Of a DNA stretch of 39,169 nucleotides, positions 15,216 to 23,657 are shown in pieces. The DNA lies in the IMG/VR virus record IMGVR_UViG_3300031772_008746, positions 1 to 39,169 of that record; one strand, 5' to 3'. The stretch is from a virus. The notes below the pieces were generated by a model. The model had not been told where the DNA came from. It searched no databases and was given only the letters and a program-made list of their open reading frames with translations. Positions within the stretch are counted from its first letter, which is position 1, and each line of letters opens with the position of its first letter. Both the position numbers and the translations under genes were made by a program.

Positions 15216-17143
15216 TTTTGCATCACCTTGGGTTGTGATCGGGTACACTTGATATGAGGTGTGGTTTTTCCAGTCCACTTTGAGTGCCAGATGTGACCGC
15301 CTGTTTTTTCTGTGAGTTCTTTTGCCCGTGATTCAATCATCTCATCGGTCACTTGCGACCACGGGACATCGAACATCATGTTGTTTTCTGTTGTGTCAGA
15401 TGTGTCTTTATCCCAGAGACCTGACCAGTGATTTTGCCAGTAATCACGATAGAGCTTGATCTTCCGCGACATATCATACCAACTGTAGTGAAACACTGAC
15501 GGCAACTGTGAGACTGCGACATTGAACCAACTTTCGTACTGCTGCATGTCATTTGACTGCAATCCCCTCAGACGAACCTGATCAACATCAGGCGTGTAGA
15601 ACGAAATGTGAGGAATCCGTTCACCCGTTTCTTTATCAACCATGTCACACCCGTCGGTACCCAGGCGGGCCATAGGATGCCCAGACGCGTCGATCGCACG
15701 AAGTTCCCTGGGAATTCCATGGGTAATGTTGGGCTTGTTCCGCGAGAGCCGCCATTTCCAGGGTTGAACGTCAGCACGAACTTTCTCGGGACCACCCCAA
15801 TACTCAATGACGGGCAGTGAAATGATGTCAATGTCGCGCGGCATGTGACGACATAGGTCTTGAATCTTTCTTACATCATCCTCATGAACGATTTCATCTG
15901 AGTCCATCTGCCAACAGAACTCGCCGGTGCACATGGAGCGGGCCTCAGCCTTCTGCATGCCATCGTAGACCGCGTGTCGGGGGTGAGACCAATCACGAGA
16001 AACCTGCTTGACCTTGACCCGAGGATCAGACGTGGCCAGGAACTGCAATGCAGGCCAGGTTCCGTCGGTACTGCCGCCGTCAACCACACAAATCTCATCG
16101 CAGAACTCTGCCATCGACAGGATGGCTTCTTTCCACGGATACTTCTGCGTCTGACAGTTGTAGACGGTCATGTAGCCCGAAATGGTGGGCTTGTAATTCA
16201 TCATGTATTTGACACTCGACCAAAATGTCTTGGGAGAAACTGAAAGATATTCATGAATTGAATCGAGATCATCTGTGTTGAACCACTCCTCGTGACGGTG
16301 TTGAACGTGGTCATTGAGGACCAACTGACATCCCAACAATTTGGCTTCAATGACCATTCGTGGACATGTGTCGCCGCCAGCGGGCAAATAAACAAAGCCT
16401 TCGGCCTGTGAAAGTTTCGTCAACAGTTGATCGTACGGAAGATTCCAAACCACTTCATAGTCTTTGTTGTTGTCTTTGCACCATTGCTCGGCAGTTGAGG
16501 CCCCTTTGACCCACGAGTTCGAACCTAGGACGAGCCACTTTTTGCGCTCTGCAGAGGCTTCACTATGAAGCTTGTTGATGAAAGCTAGGGTGACAGGATC
16601 GAAGACACTGGATAGTACAACGTTTGTCTTTTCAAGCAAGAATGGAAACAACGTCGTGTAGCGCTCTTTTTGCTTCTCGGACATCCACCAGAGGCCCATC
16701 GAACCATAATAGAAAGCTGACACCAGTTTACCACTATTTTGCTCGTGACAATCACAAGGTGTCTTAGTGTTGTCAAAGTGTTTTTCTGGTGACCTAAAAC
16801 GACAGTACTTGTAGTCGTACTCAAGTACCATGTACTTCAAGTTACCGATAATGCTGGGGATCAGCTGTGCATTAATGTCAGCGAAATTTCCAAACAACCA
16901 GAACTTTGCTACACCCTGCTGCAGCAAGTCCATCGTCAATTGTTTTGTGTGAAGCTTGAACACCTTGAAAGGACTGGACTCAATCAATGCTTGAGTCGTC
17001 AGTTCCGCTCCTCCGACATAATCGTCAACAAACATGTCAGAAACAAACACGATGTGTGCATCGTCTGGAATTTGTGGTTGCTTGTTTCCTGAAAATACCG
17101 GGTTTTCAAACACAGTGTTGACCTCAAACAGAATACTACCCAC
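15212..17143 (-). CDS. Two-domain glycosyltransferase: GT-B module fused to GT2 module
   Basis: The 643-residue protein is the first gene of the glycan operon. The N-terminal module (about 30-315) is GT-B: HIVFVSDMFVDDYVGGAEL with the GAE loop, WLVLGSNSWVKG at 204-215, and the donor segment DTCPRMVIEAKLLGC with Glu267. A second module begins near 320 (ISGYMTVYNCQ) and is GT-A family 2, with ICVVDGGSTDG (352-362) and the DxD-like QMDSDEIVHED (413-423). It may add two sugars in sequence. Translation appears to start at GTG 17141-17143 without an obvious Shine-Dalgarno; no upstream in-frame ATG exists, so the exact N-terminus is uncertain. Confidence 0.85.
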   Translation of the reverse strand: MGSILFEVNTVFENPVFSGNKQPQIPDDAHIVFVSDMFVDDYVGGAELTTQALIESSPFKVFKLHTKQLTMDLLQQGVAKFWLFGNFADINAQLIPSIIGNLKYMVLEYDYKYCRFRSPEKHFDNTKTPCDCHEQNSGKLVSAFYYGSMGLWWMSEKQKERYTTLFPFLLEKTNVVLSSVFDPVTLAFINKLHSEASAERKKWLVLGSNSWVKGASTAEQWCKDNNKDYEVVWNLPYDQLLTKLSQAEGFVYLPAGGDTCPRMVIEAKLLGCQLVLNDHVQHRHEEWFNTDDLDSIHEYLSVSPKTFWSSVKYMMNYKPTISGYMTVYNCQTQKYPWKEAILSMAEFCDEICVVDGGSTDGTWPALQFLATSDPRVKVKQVSRDWSHPRHAVYDGMQKAEARSMCTGEFCWQMDSDEIVHEDDVRKIQDLCRHMPRDIDIISLPVIEYWGGPEKVRADVQPWKWRLSRNKPNITHGIPRELRAIDASGHPMARLGTDGCDMVDKETGERIPHISFYTPDVDQVRLRGLQSNDMQQYESWFNVAVSQLPSVFHYSWYDMSRKIKLYRDYWQNHWSGLWDKDTSDTTENNMMFDVPWSQVTDEMIESRAKELTEKTGGHIWHSKWTGKTTPHIKCTRSQPKVMQK

Positions 17144-17334
17144 TTAACATGACTGTGTTCAAGATTGCGTTTCTATGTTTGTCTCGCTCGAGAGCACACC
17201 TACTTATGCGTGCAACACTTAAGATCCCATTTCTTAAATTTCTTAAATTCTGTTTCCCTGCTCGAGCAGGCATTTTCTTAAATCTTTAAAGCATCTTTAA
17301 AGCTTAACTGCGTAGCTAGCGCGAGAAAGTAAGC
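17144..17334. promoter_or_regulatory. Divergent intergenic control region with short AT-rich repeats
   Basis: This gap separates the leftward glycan operon from the rightward genes and must hold promoters for both. It contains three copies of TTCTTAAAT (17231, 17240, 17275), two copies of TCTTTAAAGC 11 nt apart (17283, 17294), and the palindrome CCTGCTCGAGCAGG (17257-17270). CACCTACTT at 17197-17205 is the reverse complement of a 9-mer found before the gene at 20219. No textbook sigma-70 -35/-10 pair stands out, so the promoter assignment is inference. Confidence 0.5.
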
Positions 17335-17862
17335 ATGGCACAGCAACCCAAGAAATCATCGTATACCTCAAATTCAATCGATGAACCTGCGATGATCAAA
17401 CTGTTGCTTGATATCCAACAGAAGATCAATGCTTCACCTGCGCTAAATGGTGGATTTGATACGTTGTTGTATAAAGTCGACAAAATTGAAGGAGCCCAGG
17501 GTGAAATTGTTGGTCGTCTCAGTGAAATTCACAGTGCGATTTATAATCCTGACGAGGGTCTATTCGCGAGAATCGTTGAAGCAAAGAACACAGCTGTGAC
17601 AGAAAATTCTGAGCTCGACAAGAAATTGATCGCAATGAATTCCTGGCGTGAAAACGTCGACAAGTTGATCGATGACGATGCTACAAAAGACGAAGTGTTG
17701 TCTAAAAGAGTCGACGAACAACAGAACATCATCAATGACTTGAAATTGTGGCGTGCGAACGTTTCATCGCTCGGTAAATGGATGGGCGTTGCATTTGGCG
17801 GGGGCTTTGTCACCGTGATGTTCAAGTTGATCTATGATGCCGTCACTACCCACTGGAAGTAA
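17335..17862 (+). CDS. Coiled-coil protein with a C-terminal membrane segment (175 aa)
   Basis: The N-terminus is hydrophilic and Ser/Lys-rich. Residues 20-145 are helical with heptad-like patterns, including YKVDKIEGAQGEIVGRLSEI and VDKLIDDDATKDEVLSKRV. The C-terminal hydrophobic stretch (about 148-168, GKWMGVAFGGGFVTVMFKLI) is a single membrane helix followed by a short polar tail. This layout resembles phage XhlA-like or other membrane-anchored coiled-coil proteins, but no homology is claimed. ATG 17335 follows a GAGAAAG stretch. It is the first rightward gene after the divergent region. Confidence 0.7.
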   Translation: MAQQPKKSSYTSNSIDEPAMIKLLLDIQQKINASPALNGGFDTLLYKVDKIEGAQGEIVGRLSEIHSAIYNPDEGLFARIVEAKNTAVTENSELDKKLIAMNSWRENVDKLIDDDATKDEVLSKRVDEQQNIINDLKLWRANVSSLGKWMGVAFGGGFVTVMFKLIYDAVTTHWK

Positions 17863-17882
17863 CGTGGTATACCATTACCCGT

Positions 17883-19133
17883 GTGGATAACACGGTTCAA
17901 CTGCAACACGATGTCAGGCTAGCGATCGAGGTCGTCGTTTTCACCGTCAAGCGTCTGCTCGATGCTGACGTTAACACGGTCATGATCCCAGTCGATTCAC
18001 GTCCAGTGACACAGACTCGTTTGCAGTTGTTTTACAACTTGAAGTGGTCCAATCGAGTTCAATCTCGAGTTTGGGAAATCGTGTTGACCCATGCCGTGGC
18101 TGCTGAAAAATTGGGTCCCGGGGCCTTCGATCCGACACTCAGGAGCATCATAGAAAATCTCGAGTGTCACTTGAAGGGACAACAACCTTCCTTTATTTTG
18201 AACAACTCGTGTGTCACCTCGAGGCACTCTTCAGAAACAGACCTCAAGCGGCTCATTACAACATACGATGTCAATTCACTGACCCGGTCGATGCTCCATA
18301 CGGCCTTGCATCTGGCCGGTTATGGGGGACGCATTGTGGTTGAAAAGACGCATGCCCAAGTGTCGTCCGTGGAATTGGTCAATGGTTACAATTTCACTGT
18401 GAATCCTGGTTGGCCCATGTCAGTTCGTCTTGAGTCACCACGGGTGTTTGTCATCGACGGTTATATCGAGCAGGTATCAGAGGTGAATCACCTGCTCGAG
18501 GCTGCCAGTGAAACCAGAGAATCAGTAGTGATGTTTTCACGGGGACTGTCAGATGACGTGTTGCATACCCTCCGCATCAATCACGATCGTGGAACACTGA
18601 AAGTGATTCCGCTGGTAGTTCCATTCGACCTAGATGGGATCAACACCGTCAATGACATCGCGATCGCCTCAGGTGCCAACATGGTCGCTAGCAACAAGGG
18701 TGACCTGATCAGTTCGACAAGATTCGTCGATGCCCCACGGGTAGATTCAGCGTTGGTCTATCCCACCAAAGTGGTCATCCAAGAGACCAAAACGGGACAT
18801 GCTGTGGCGGCCCATGTCGCAGAACTCAAGAAAAAACGACATAGTTCGAACCTGGTCGATGTGGGTGAATTGTACGATCGCAGAATTAGAGCATTGTCGC
18901 CCAATCAGGTCGTCATTCGCTTGTCAGACGACAAGGATTTTGTCAGAAATTCACAAGCCATCGATGTGATGCTGCGAACTTTTAGGTCACTGGTCGATCA
19001 TGGGACAACAGATGATGGTAGATCAGCGATTATAAAAGTAGCCACAGTGGTACATGTTCAAAAATGTCTAGAAACGCTGATGTCTTTGGGTGCTGTTATC
19101 ATTTCGTCTGATGACGCAAAACAGACTCCTTGA
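17883..19133 (+). CDS. Divergent GroEL-like chaperonin lacking the ATP-binding signature
   Basis: The 416-residue protein parallels GroEL. GYGGRIVVEKT (146-156) matches the GKEGVITVEDG region, and VELVNGYNFT (163-172) matches the VVEGMQFDRGY strand. Residues 181-275 match the apical domain in order: LESPRVFVIDGYI, VNHLLEAASETRESVVMFS, DDVLHTLRIN, RGTLKVIPLVVPF and DIAIASGANMV. The Ser-Asn-Leu...LYDRRIRALSPNQVVIRLS part matches the return to the intermediate domain. The GDGTTT phosphate-binding loop is absent (about 55-63 reads WSNRVQSR), and the GroEL Asp398 position aligns with valine. The protein ends about 130 residues early, missing the second equatorial part. It starts with GTG and has no clear Shine-Dalgarno. 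Confidence 0.8.
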   Translation: MDNTVQLQHDVRLAIEVVVFTVKRLLDADVNTVMIPVDSRPVTQTRLQLFYNLKWSNRVQSRVWEIVLTHAVAAEKLGPGAFDPTLRSIIENLECHLKGQQPSFILNNSCVTSRHSSETDLKRLITTYDVNSLTRSMLHTALHLAGYGGRIVVEKTHAQVSSVELVNGYNFTVNPGWPMSVRLESPRVFVIDGYIEQVSEVNHLLEAASETRESVVMFSRGLSDDVLHTLRINHDRGTLKVIPLVVPFDLDGINTVNDIAIASGANMVASNKGDLISSTRFVDAPRVDSALVYPTKVVIQETKTGHAVAAHVAELKKKRHSSNLVDVGELYDRRIRALSPNQVVIRLSDDKDFVRNSQAIDVMLRTFRSLVDHGTTDDGRSAIIKVATVVHVQKCLETLMSLGAVIISSDDAKQTP

Positions 19134-20151
19134 GCTTTCCATTGGAATTCAAGGCTGAAAGGATCTTGAGTGTCACAGCTTTATCGACACCGAGTTGCTT
19201 TGCGAAGTCTCCCGCCATCGATTCAACATGATCGTCTTTGAGTTTATTTTCCCCGGGACCCTTGGCAGCTCCGGTGGTGGATGGGACATTTGGTGCATTG
19301 GCTCCCCCAGGAGTTGATTGCGTCGTTTCCTTGCCTTGTTCACCTGCTACCGGGTCGCTCCCCTTACCGGCCGACGCAGCGATTTTTTCACCTTCAGCTG
19401 CTGCATTAGCAAACTCCTTGGAGACCAACGCAGCCTTTTCCTTGAATACCTTAGGCGTCGTTTCGAGAATATCCTTGACGATCGATTGAAGTCCCTTGCC
19501 TCCAGTCAGACCTGGAAGGTACTTGCGGATCCATCCTTGACCAAGCTTTGATGCATCAAAGTCCGGACGAAGGCTTTTCTTGATGATATCACTCATCAAC
19601 TTGATCTGTTTTTGTGCATCTTTATCAGACTTTGTCGAGGCGTTCATAGCCTGCCGGGCTCCGGCAGTGGCTTCGCCTTCTTTATCCTGGCCAGTGATGC
19701 CTTGCTTGATCGATACGTCTTCCGGAAGCTTCATTGAATCAATGAGCTTTGTCATGTCTTCAAAGAAATTTCTCGTGGAATCAACGAAGGCCATGGCACT
19801 CGTCAAGGGATCATCATTGAGTTGTTCACCTTTACCAGTGAGCTTCTTGAAAAAATTAGCGATCGCTCGAACTGGATCTTTTCCGCCGCCTGCCAACACT
19901 TTTTTGACATCGTCAAGGACGGCTGTTTTGACAGTGTTGAACGCCGTGATAGGTTCAAAATCAGTGGCACTCAATTTCTTGATGATATCAAAAGCGATTG
20001 CTGATTGTTTTGGATCGAGCGCTTCCAACAGCAACAGATCTCGGGGTCCGTACTTAATTTCACCGATAATGACTTTTTTGTCAATTCGATGCAATCGTTC
20101 TTGCAACAGTTTCAATTTACGCGAGGCATGTTTTTCTTTGAGTGTCGTCAT
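19099..20151 (-). CDS. Unidentified 350-aa protein, Ala/Gly-rich C-terminal half
   Basis: The function is not recognised. The N-terminal 150 residues are helical and Lys-rich (KLKLLQERLHRIDKKVIIGE). Residues 155-185 are low-complexity. A middle segment (about 200-240, LGQGWIRKYLPGLTGG) may be amphipathic. Residues 255-310 are a Gly/Ala/Pro/Thr-rich linker (QSTPGGANAPNVPSTTG), followed by a short helical tail. An AAGGGA Shine-Dalgarno lies 8 nt before ATG 20149-20151. It is one of only two leftward genes in the right half and converges on the GroEL-like gene with a 35-nt overlap. A virion-internal or scaffolding-type role is conceivable but unsupported. Confidence 0.7.
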   Translation of the reverse strand: MTTLKEKHASRKLKLLQERLHRIDKKVIIGEIKYGPRDLLLLEALDPKQSAIAFDIIKKLSATDFEPITAFNTVKTAVLDDVKKVLAGGGKDPVRAIANFFKKLTGKGEQLNDDPLTSAMAFVDSTRNFFEDMTKLIDSMKLPEDVSIKQGITGQDKEGEATAGARQAMNASTKSDKDAQKQIKLMSDIIKKSLRPDFDASKLGQGWIRKYLPGLTGGKGLQSIVKDILETTPKVFKEKAALVSKEFANAAAEGEKIAASAGKGSDPVAGEQGKETTQSTPGGANAPNVPSTTGAAKGPGENKLKDDHVESMAGDFAKQLGVDKAVTLKILSALNSNGKLKESVLRHQTK

Positions 20152-20218
20152 TCTGGCGTCCCTTCACCTTTTACTCATGTAAGTAGGTGGATACCTTTCA
20201 CGGTAGGAACATCGTACA

Positions 20219-20485
20219 ATGCAACCCAAAGACAAGATTGGCAAGGCCTCATGGAATCACTTTGAGGCCTCCCGTGATTCAGTCATCAAAAATATCGTTG
20301 ATGCCATCCGTGATGGAAAAATCAAAGTTGAAGCCTCAACAGTTCCTCAACTATTGTCCTTGATCGGCGCTTCTTTGGAAGAAGGCTATCACAAGGGATA
20401 CAGAATCTTTGAGCGCGAAGTCGTCGCAGCTCTGGGTACTGCAGCCGGTACATCAGTGCCTTCACCGACTACGAAAAAAAAGTGA
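20219..20485 (+). CDS. Hypothetical protein (88 aa)
   Basis: Not recognised. It is mostly helical and acidic/basic (SRDSVIKNIVDAIRDGKIKV), with a short Pro/Ser/Thr tail ending in three lysines. ATG at 20219 is preceded by GTAGGAA about 12 nt upstream, a loose Shine-Dalgarno spacing. It begins the rightward run that follows the divergent gap 20152-20218, where the 9-mer AAGTAGGTG (20181-20189) is found. Confidence 0.6.
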   Translation: MQPKDKIGKASWNHFEASRDSVIKNIVDAIRDGKIKVEASTVPQLLSLIGASLEEGYHKGYRIFEREVVAALGTAAGTSVPSPTTKKK

Positions 20486-20529
20486 CCTGGTTGAACTGGC
20501 TGGAAGATGTGAAACTGAGGATATTCTGA

Positions 20530-20997
20530 ATGCCTTCAGGAATCAAGCACTTGATCCGTTGCCGATGTATCATGCCCCAGTTCAAGAACTTGCATGAGCC
20601 TCCTGTACACCAATTCATTGTTTTTTCTGTCTTGGGAGACGATGACAAGCTCGAGGTGAAGTTCACGCAGTGTAACAATTGTGGTATCATTCACAAAGTG
20701 ACTGACGTGTGTCGATCAGAGATCCTACAATCTCGTGAGTCGATGGGATCACTAATGACACTCGATGACATCAAGTTGGGCCTGCCGGCAAGTCTTATAA
20801 CCATCCTAGATGCTAACGGTGCCGATTTGTCAACATGGGAAGCCGCTAAGTTCATATATGAAAATAAGCAATGGGGCAACTTTACTGTGTTGGGAACGGA
20901 TTCAGACGCAGGAACTCGACAAGGGAAGTACCTGCAAATTCTAGGTGAAAACCTTTTCAAGGTCAACACATTTTCTCGTGAGGAGTATGCCAAGTGA
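20530..20997 (+). CDS. Conserved phage protein with zinc-binding cysteines (155 aa)
   Basis: Cys11 and Cys13 (IRCRC), and the CNNC pair near 48-51 followed by a His, form a probable four-ligand zinc site. From memory this protein, with its KHLIRCRC start, CNNCGIIHKVTD core and GTRQGKYLQILGE ending, is conserved in T4-like marine phages next to a small gene like the following one; no function is known to me. A GAGG Shine-Dalgarno is 9 nt before the ATG. The stop overlaps the next GTG start. Confidence 0.75.
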   Translation: MPSGIKHLIRCRCIMPQFKNLHEPPVHQFIVFSVLGDDDKLEVKFTQCNNCGIIHKVTDVCRSEILQSRESMGSLMTLDDIKLGLPASLITILDANGADLSTWEAAKFIYENKQWGNFTVLGTDSDAGTRQGKYLQILGENLFKVNTFSREEYAK

Positions 20998-21254
20998 ATC
21001 AACCCACCGTGTACGGTCAATTGCAATCAGAGAAGACTGCCCAAGAGAATGCCATCGCACGACAGATTGTCCGTGAGATCGGCATGTTTGGCATCAATGA
21101 GAGACAACGATGGCTCATCATTCACGGGCTCGCAATGGAACTTGAGAACGTAGAAGACCTCAAGACATTGGTCGGCTTTGTCAAAAATCTCAAGGGTCAT
21201 GAAGTCTTCTTGACCGGTCATGATAAGGAGTTCGACGATGGGACGATCGATTGA
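20994..21254 (+). CDS. Conserved small phage protein (86 aa)
   Basis: It starts with GTG at 20994, overlapping the preceding TGA (GTGA). The sequence MNQPTVYGQLQSEKT is followed by a helical core (AIARQIVREIGMFGINERQR) and an acidic tail. From memory similar short proteins occur at this place in T4-like marine phages. No catalytic or metal motif is visible. Its last 17 nt overlap the ClpP start, implying coupled translation. Confidence 0.75.
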   Translation: MNQPTVYGQLQSEKTAQENAIARQIVREIGMFGINERQRWLIIHGLAMELENVEDLKTLVGFVKNLKGHEVFLTGHDKEFDDGTID

Positions 21255-21888
21255 AAAAAATATGCCGGTGACAGTCGCGACTGCATCAACACGGCATGCT
21301 GGTTCTTCTGAAGAAATGTTGATGCAGTCATTGATGGTCCAACAAAGTGACACAGCACGCATCGTAGTGTTGCACGGTGAAGTCAATGAAATGACAATTT
21401 CTACCGTGATTGTACAGCTACTACAGCTAGCGAATCAAAATCACAAGCCCATTCATCTGGTCATCTCAACTTATGGCGGGTCTGTCGATGAAATGTTCAG
21501 TCTGTACGACACAATCAAATTTTTGCCATGTCCAGTTCACACTATTGCCTTGGGAAAAGTAATGTCAGCAGGTGTTCTCTTGTTGGCCTCAGGTGTTAAA
21601 GGACGCCGCATGATTGGAAGATCAGCACGAATTATGATTCATCCAATCTCGAGTTCACGAGAATTTGGCAACGTTTTTGAGGCCATGAATGAAGTCAAGG
21701 AACACCAACGTCTACAATCATTGATGATCAATGCATTGAGTAAAGAGACTAAGATGACCCGTGTACAGCTCGAAAAAATTATGAAAACCGGTCACGATTA
21801 TTTCTTGACCCCGGAGAAGGCCGTCAAGCTAGGAATCGTCGACAAAATTGTGGGCGACGATACAAAGTCTGAACCACCTGAAGTGTAG
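21238..21888 (+). CDS. clpP: ClpP-family serine protease
   Basis: From ATG 21238 (AAGGAG 7 nt upstream) the protein is 216 residues, the usual ClpP size. The fold landmarks are RIVVLHGEV, HLVISTYGGSVDEMFSLYD (oxyanion-hole glycines) and the nucleophile Ser110 in GKVMSAGVLLLASG. His135 is in RIMIHPIS, and Asp187 comes in HDYFLTPEKAVKLGIVDKI. All three catalytic residues are present, so it should be active. Phage ClpP-like proteins either work with a Clp ATPase of the host or process phage proteins; no phage Clp ATPase is seen in this window. The in-frame ATG at 21220 is less well placed. Confidence 0.92.
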   Translation: MGRSIEKNMPVTVATASTRHAGSSEEMLMQSLMVQQSDTARIVVLHGEVNEMTISTVIVQLLQLANQNHKPIHLVISTYGGSVDEMFSLYDTIKFLPCPVHTIALGKVMSAGVLLLASGVKGRRMIGRSARIMIHPISSSREFGNVFEAMNEVKEHQRLQSLMINALSKETKMTRVQLEKIMKTGHDYFLTPEKAVKLGIVDKIVGDDTKSEPPEV

Positions 21889-21920
21889 AAATCATTACCA
21901 CCGTAGTACATTTGGAGCAT

Positions 21921-23579
21921 ATGCCCAAGTTTGACTACGTGAGGTATTTTCCATTTTCTAGCATCAGACCTGAACAACGGACAGCTATCGAATTTGCGCT
22001 GGATGCTTACGAAGCAGGTAAGCGCTATGCTGTGCTAGAAATGGGCACAGGATGTGGAAAATCCGCGACTGGCATCACGATTGCTAGGTATCTTGAGGCT
22101 CACGGGAACAAGACGTTCGACGAGGATAACATGCCTCTGTCAGGAGCCTACGTCTTGACGACTCAGAAGGTACTTCAACAACAGTACCTTGATGATTTTG
22201 GACCGGGCATCGGTGCCAGCAAGAACCTGTTGTTGAGCATCAAGTCTGCTACCAACTATCGCTGCGGTTTTTATCAAGATCAGAGCTGTGCAGAAGCCCG
22301 CCGCATTTTGACACAGTTGGGCAAGCGCATTGCAGGAACAGATTTTCATAAACACTGCCGTGGAGGTAAGTGTCCCTATGCTGTCGATAAACAAGCCTTC
22401 ATCGAGTCTCCCATCTCCATCACCAACTTTTCATATTTTCTAGCAGAGACGATGTATGGCAAGAAGTTGACACCACGGGACCTGTTGATCATTGATGAGT
22501 GTCACAACACAGAGAATGAGCTGGGTAAGTTCATTGAGATCACATTTTCTGAAAAATTCGCTAAAGAAGTACTCAAGTGTCGGATCACAGCGCTCAACAG
22601 CCAAGAAACTGTCTATGATTGGATCTGTAAGAGTTATAAACCGGCCCTCTCACGGTATCTCAAGGGCGTTGAAAAGGCACTGCACTCCAAATTTGACTCG
22701 TCGATCACTGGGTTCGGTGACCTCAGCAAACAATATGAGATGCTCGACAAACACATTTGTAAAGTCAATCGTTTTATCTCATCTTACACACCTGACAATT
22801 GGGTGTTGAACCTAGTGAAGCCTCCCGCTGGCTCACGGGGAAAGCGCAAGTTTGAGTTCAAACCCGTCGATGTTTCAAGATTTAGCTACGATTCATTGTT
22901 TAGATTTGGAGGCCGCGTCTTGTTGATGTCAGCGACAGTCGTTGATAAAGACGTCTTCTGTAGGTCGATCGGGCTCGATCCGTCGGATGTGGCGTTCTTG
23001 AGCATACCGTCTCCATTTCCAGTCGAGAACAGACCTGTTCATTATGTTCCTGCAGGATCAATGTCAATGAGCAACATTGAAAAAACGTTGCCTTCGATGG
23101 CTGAAGCCGTCAAAATGTTGATCGATCAACATCCCAACGACAAAGGCATAATCCACTGTGTTTCATTCAAAGTTGCTCAATACATGATGGAACACGTAGA
23201 TTCACCGAGGTTGTCGACACATAATTCAGAAAATCGTGATCAAGTACTACGGTCTCACATTGAAGCAAAAACCGCCTCAGTGCTCCTGTCACCATCTATG
23301 ATGGAAGGTGTTGACCTAGCTGACGATGCCAGCCGGTTTCAAATTCTGTGCAAAGTACCTTTTCCGTATCTCGGTGATGCCGTCATCAAAAAGAGGATGT
23401 CACAGAACAAAGCATGGTACACGTATCAGACGGTCAAGACGATAATTCAAGCCATGGGACGTTCTGTCAGAAATGATCAAGACCATGCTGTGTCGTATAT
23501 CCTTGATTCAGACTGGGAGAGGTTCTTTTCGATGAACGGCCGGATGTTTCCACCTGAGTTTTCAAAAGCGTTGTTGTAG
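21921..23579 (+). CDS. DinG/XPD-type superfamily 2 DNA helicase with probable 4Fe-4S cluster
   Basis: A 552-residue helicase. Motif I is MGTGCGKSATG (41-51), followed by motif Ia-like VLTTQKVLQQQY. Motif II is DECH (192-195), motif III is LLMSATVVDKD, and motif VI-like IIQAMGRSVRNDQDHA is near the end. Between motifs Ia and II lie four cysteines (115, 123, 146, 151), matching the XPD/DinG iron-sulphur cluster domain that acts as a wedge on 5'-3' helicases. ATG 21921 is preferred over TTG 21912. The role is probably unwinding during phage replication, repair or recombination. Confidence 0.9.
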   Translation: MPKFDYVRYFPFSSIRPEQRTAIEFALDAYEAGKRYAVLEMGTGCGKSATGITIARYLEAHGNKTFDEDNMPLSGAYVLTTQKVLQQQYLDDFGPGIGASKNLLLSIKSATNYRCGFYQDQSCAEARRILTQLGKRIAGTDFHKHCRGGKCPYAVDKQAFIESPISITNFSYFLAETMYGKKLTPRDLLIIDECHNTENELGKFIEITFSEKFAKEVLKCRITALNSQETVYDWICKSYKPALSRYLKGVEKALHSKFDSSITGFGDLSKQYEMLDKHICKVNRFISSYTPDNWVLNLVKPPAGSRGKRKFEFKPVDVSRFSYDSLFRFGGRVLLMSATVVDKDVFCRSIGLDPSDVAFLSIPSPFPVENRPVHYVPAGSMSMSNIEKTLPSMAEAVKMLIDQHPNDKGIIHCVSFKVAQYMMEHVDSPRLSTHNSENRDQVLRSHIEAKTASVLLSPSMMEGVDLADDASRFQILCKVPFPYLGDAVIKKRMSQNKAWYTYQTVKTIIQAMGRSVRNDQDHAVSYILDSDWERFFSMNGRMFPPEFSKALL

Positions 23580-23657
23580 ACTGCCACGCGCACTCTGGTC
23601 ACCTTTCCTTTACTAGTAGGCACCAAGGCGTATATCTATATTAGGAGATGTATACGA

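Noticed and set aside
17257-17270. Palindrome as a Rho-independent terminator
   Set aside because: A 5-bp stem with a 4-nt loop and no clean T run on either strand; it is kept only as part of the divergent control region.
17883-19133. GroEL-like gene as a bacterial contaminant
   Set aside because: It lacks the ATP loop and full length found in all cellular GroEL genes, and its flanks are ordinary phage genes with tight spacing.
23609-23650. T4-type late promoter before the H1-like gene
   Set aside because: The AT-rich tract reads TATATCTATA rather than the TATAAATA consensus, so a T4-like late promoter is not supported.
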